A stretch of DNA of 64,000 bases from Bernardetia sp. ABR2-2B (GTDB taxonomy: Bacteria; Bacteroidota; Bacteroidia; Cytophagales; Bernardetiaceae): NCBI RefSeq assembly GCF_037126435.1, contig NZ_CP147020.1, positions 1,139,001-1,203,000 of the forward strand, read 5' to 3'. Below the pieces are notes generated by a model. It was not told the origin of the DNA, searched no databases, and saw nothing but the letters and a program-made list of their open reading frames with translations. A program made the position numbers and the translations under genes. Positions 63,702-64,000 of this stretch are shown in pieces. How positions within the stretch are numbered: the stretch's first letter is position 1; each line of letters starts with the position of its first letter.

Positions 63702-64000
63702 ATGATAAACCAAGACTTACATATTCTTTATGAAGAGCAATGGAATAAAAAAGCAAACTTTAGGGTAAAATATAAATTTTATACACGAGAAGAGGGAGGA
63801 AGAAAAACACCTCCTTTTCAAGGAATAAAAGGTAATTTTTGGTATGAACATGAAAATCACACAAAAAAAGGAATATTCAGTATTTGGGCAGAGTTTGAAG
63901 ATGAACAAGGCAATGTAATTATCAGTAAAAGCAAACCTGTTACACAAGAAGGGACTGCAAAAATGTGGATTGCAATCTCTTCCTCATTTCTTTATCATAC
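63702..64000 (+). CDS. EF-Tu-like barrel protein, N-terminal part (cut by window edge)
   Basis: A frame opens at the ATG at 63702 and is still open at the right edge (99 codons). It begins MINQDLHILYEEQWNKKANF and has REEGGRKTPPFQGIKGNFW, IWAEFEDEQGN and KPVTQEGTAKMWI. The GGRxxP...G...F pattern resembles small proteins with an EF-Tu domain-2-like barrel. That is a weak pattern match. The sequence is not low-complexity and has normal codon use. Confidence 0.5.
   Translation, partial: MINQDLHILYEEQWNKKANFRVKYKFYTREEGGRKTPPFQGIKGNFWYEHENHTKKGIFSIWAEFEDEQGNVIISKSKPVTQEGTAKMWIAISSSFLYH

Overview
The window comes from an AT-rich member of the Bacteroidota, most likely a gliding Cytophagales bacterium of the Bernardetia/Flexibacter type. 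The evidence is a GldN homologue of the type IX secretion system (T9SS), two giant secreted proteins with C-terminal T9SS sorting domains, a DUF2911 protein, LytTR and SpoIIE signalling proteins, promoters of the Bacteroidota form TAnnTTTG, and weak or absent Shine-Dalgarno sequences. The genus is an inference from protein style; no rRNA or tRNA gene was seen.

Layout. 1-9.5 kb: the N-terminus of a membrane protein cut by the window edge, the MeaB GTPase, a zinc alcohol dehydrogenase, a DCC-family thiol oxidoreductase, an unknown protein, a DUF2911 protein, a LytS/LytTR two-component pair, a DUF2306 membrane protein, an outer-membrane barrel-like protein and a prohibitin-family protein. 9.7-16.3 kb: a propeller-OmpA fusion, an FAD oxidoreductase, a TlpA-like lipoprotein without its CxxC, a DinB-family protein, a small lipoprotein and an orphan gldN. 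16.5-19.1 kb: three tandem paralogues with a degenerate RING/treble-clef-like zinc finger, two membrane spans and a beta-rich tail. 19.1-24.5 kb: a lipoprotein, an eight-span membrane protein, and thrB and thrA without thrC. 24.6-30.4 kb: a signalling cluster with a TPR histidine-kinase-like protein lacking an ATPase domain, a membrane histidine kinase and a membrane SpoIIE phosphatase. 30.5-34.3 kb: a TonB-dependent receptor with a palindromic candidate operator, and alanine racemase. 34.7-54.0 kb: two tandem giant modular surface proteins (2871 and about 3515 aa). 54.2-64 kb: a SpoIIAA/STAS-like protein, envelope proteins, a methyltransferase, a second OmpA protein, an EamA transporter, sigma-54, and small unknown genes.

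How it fits together. Much of the window concerns the cell envelope. GldN is part of the machine that would export the two giants, while the TonB receptor, OmpA proteins, lipoproteins and barrel proteins make up the outer membrane and periplasm. thrA-thrB supplies the aspartate-to-phosphohomoserine branch.

The most unusual content is (1) the zinc-finger/membrane triplet, (2) a set of small nested palindromic elements and dispersed intergenic repeats, one of which appears to lie in frame inside thrA, (3) a 22-codon remnant of a second TonB receptor 3' end, and (4) a triplicated SprB-like plus jelly-roll-like cassette in the first giant protein. All calls were made by reading the sequence; no searches were run.
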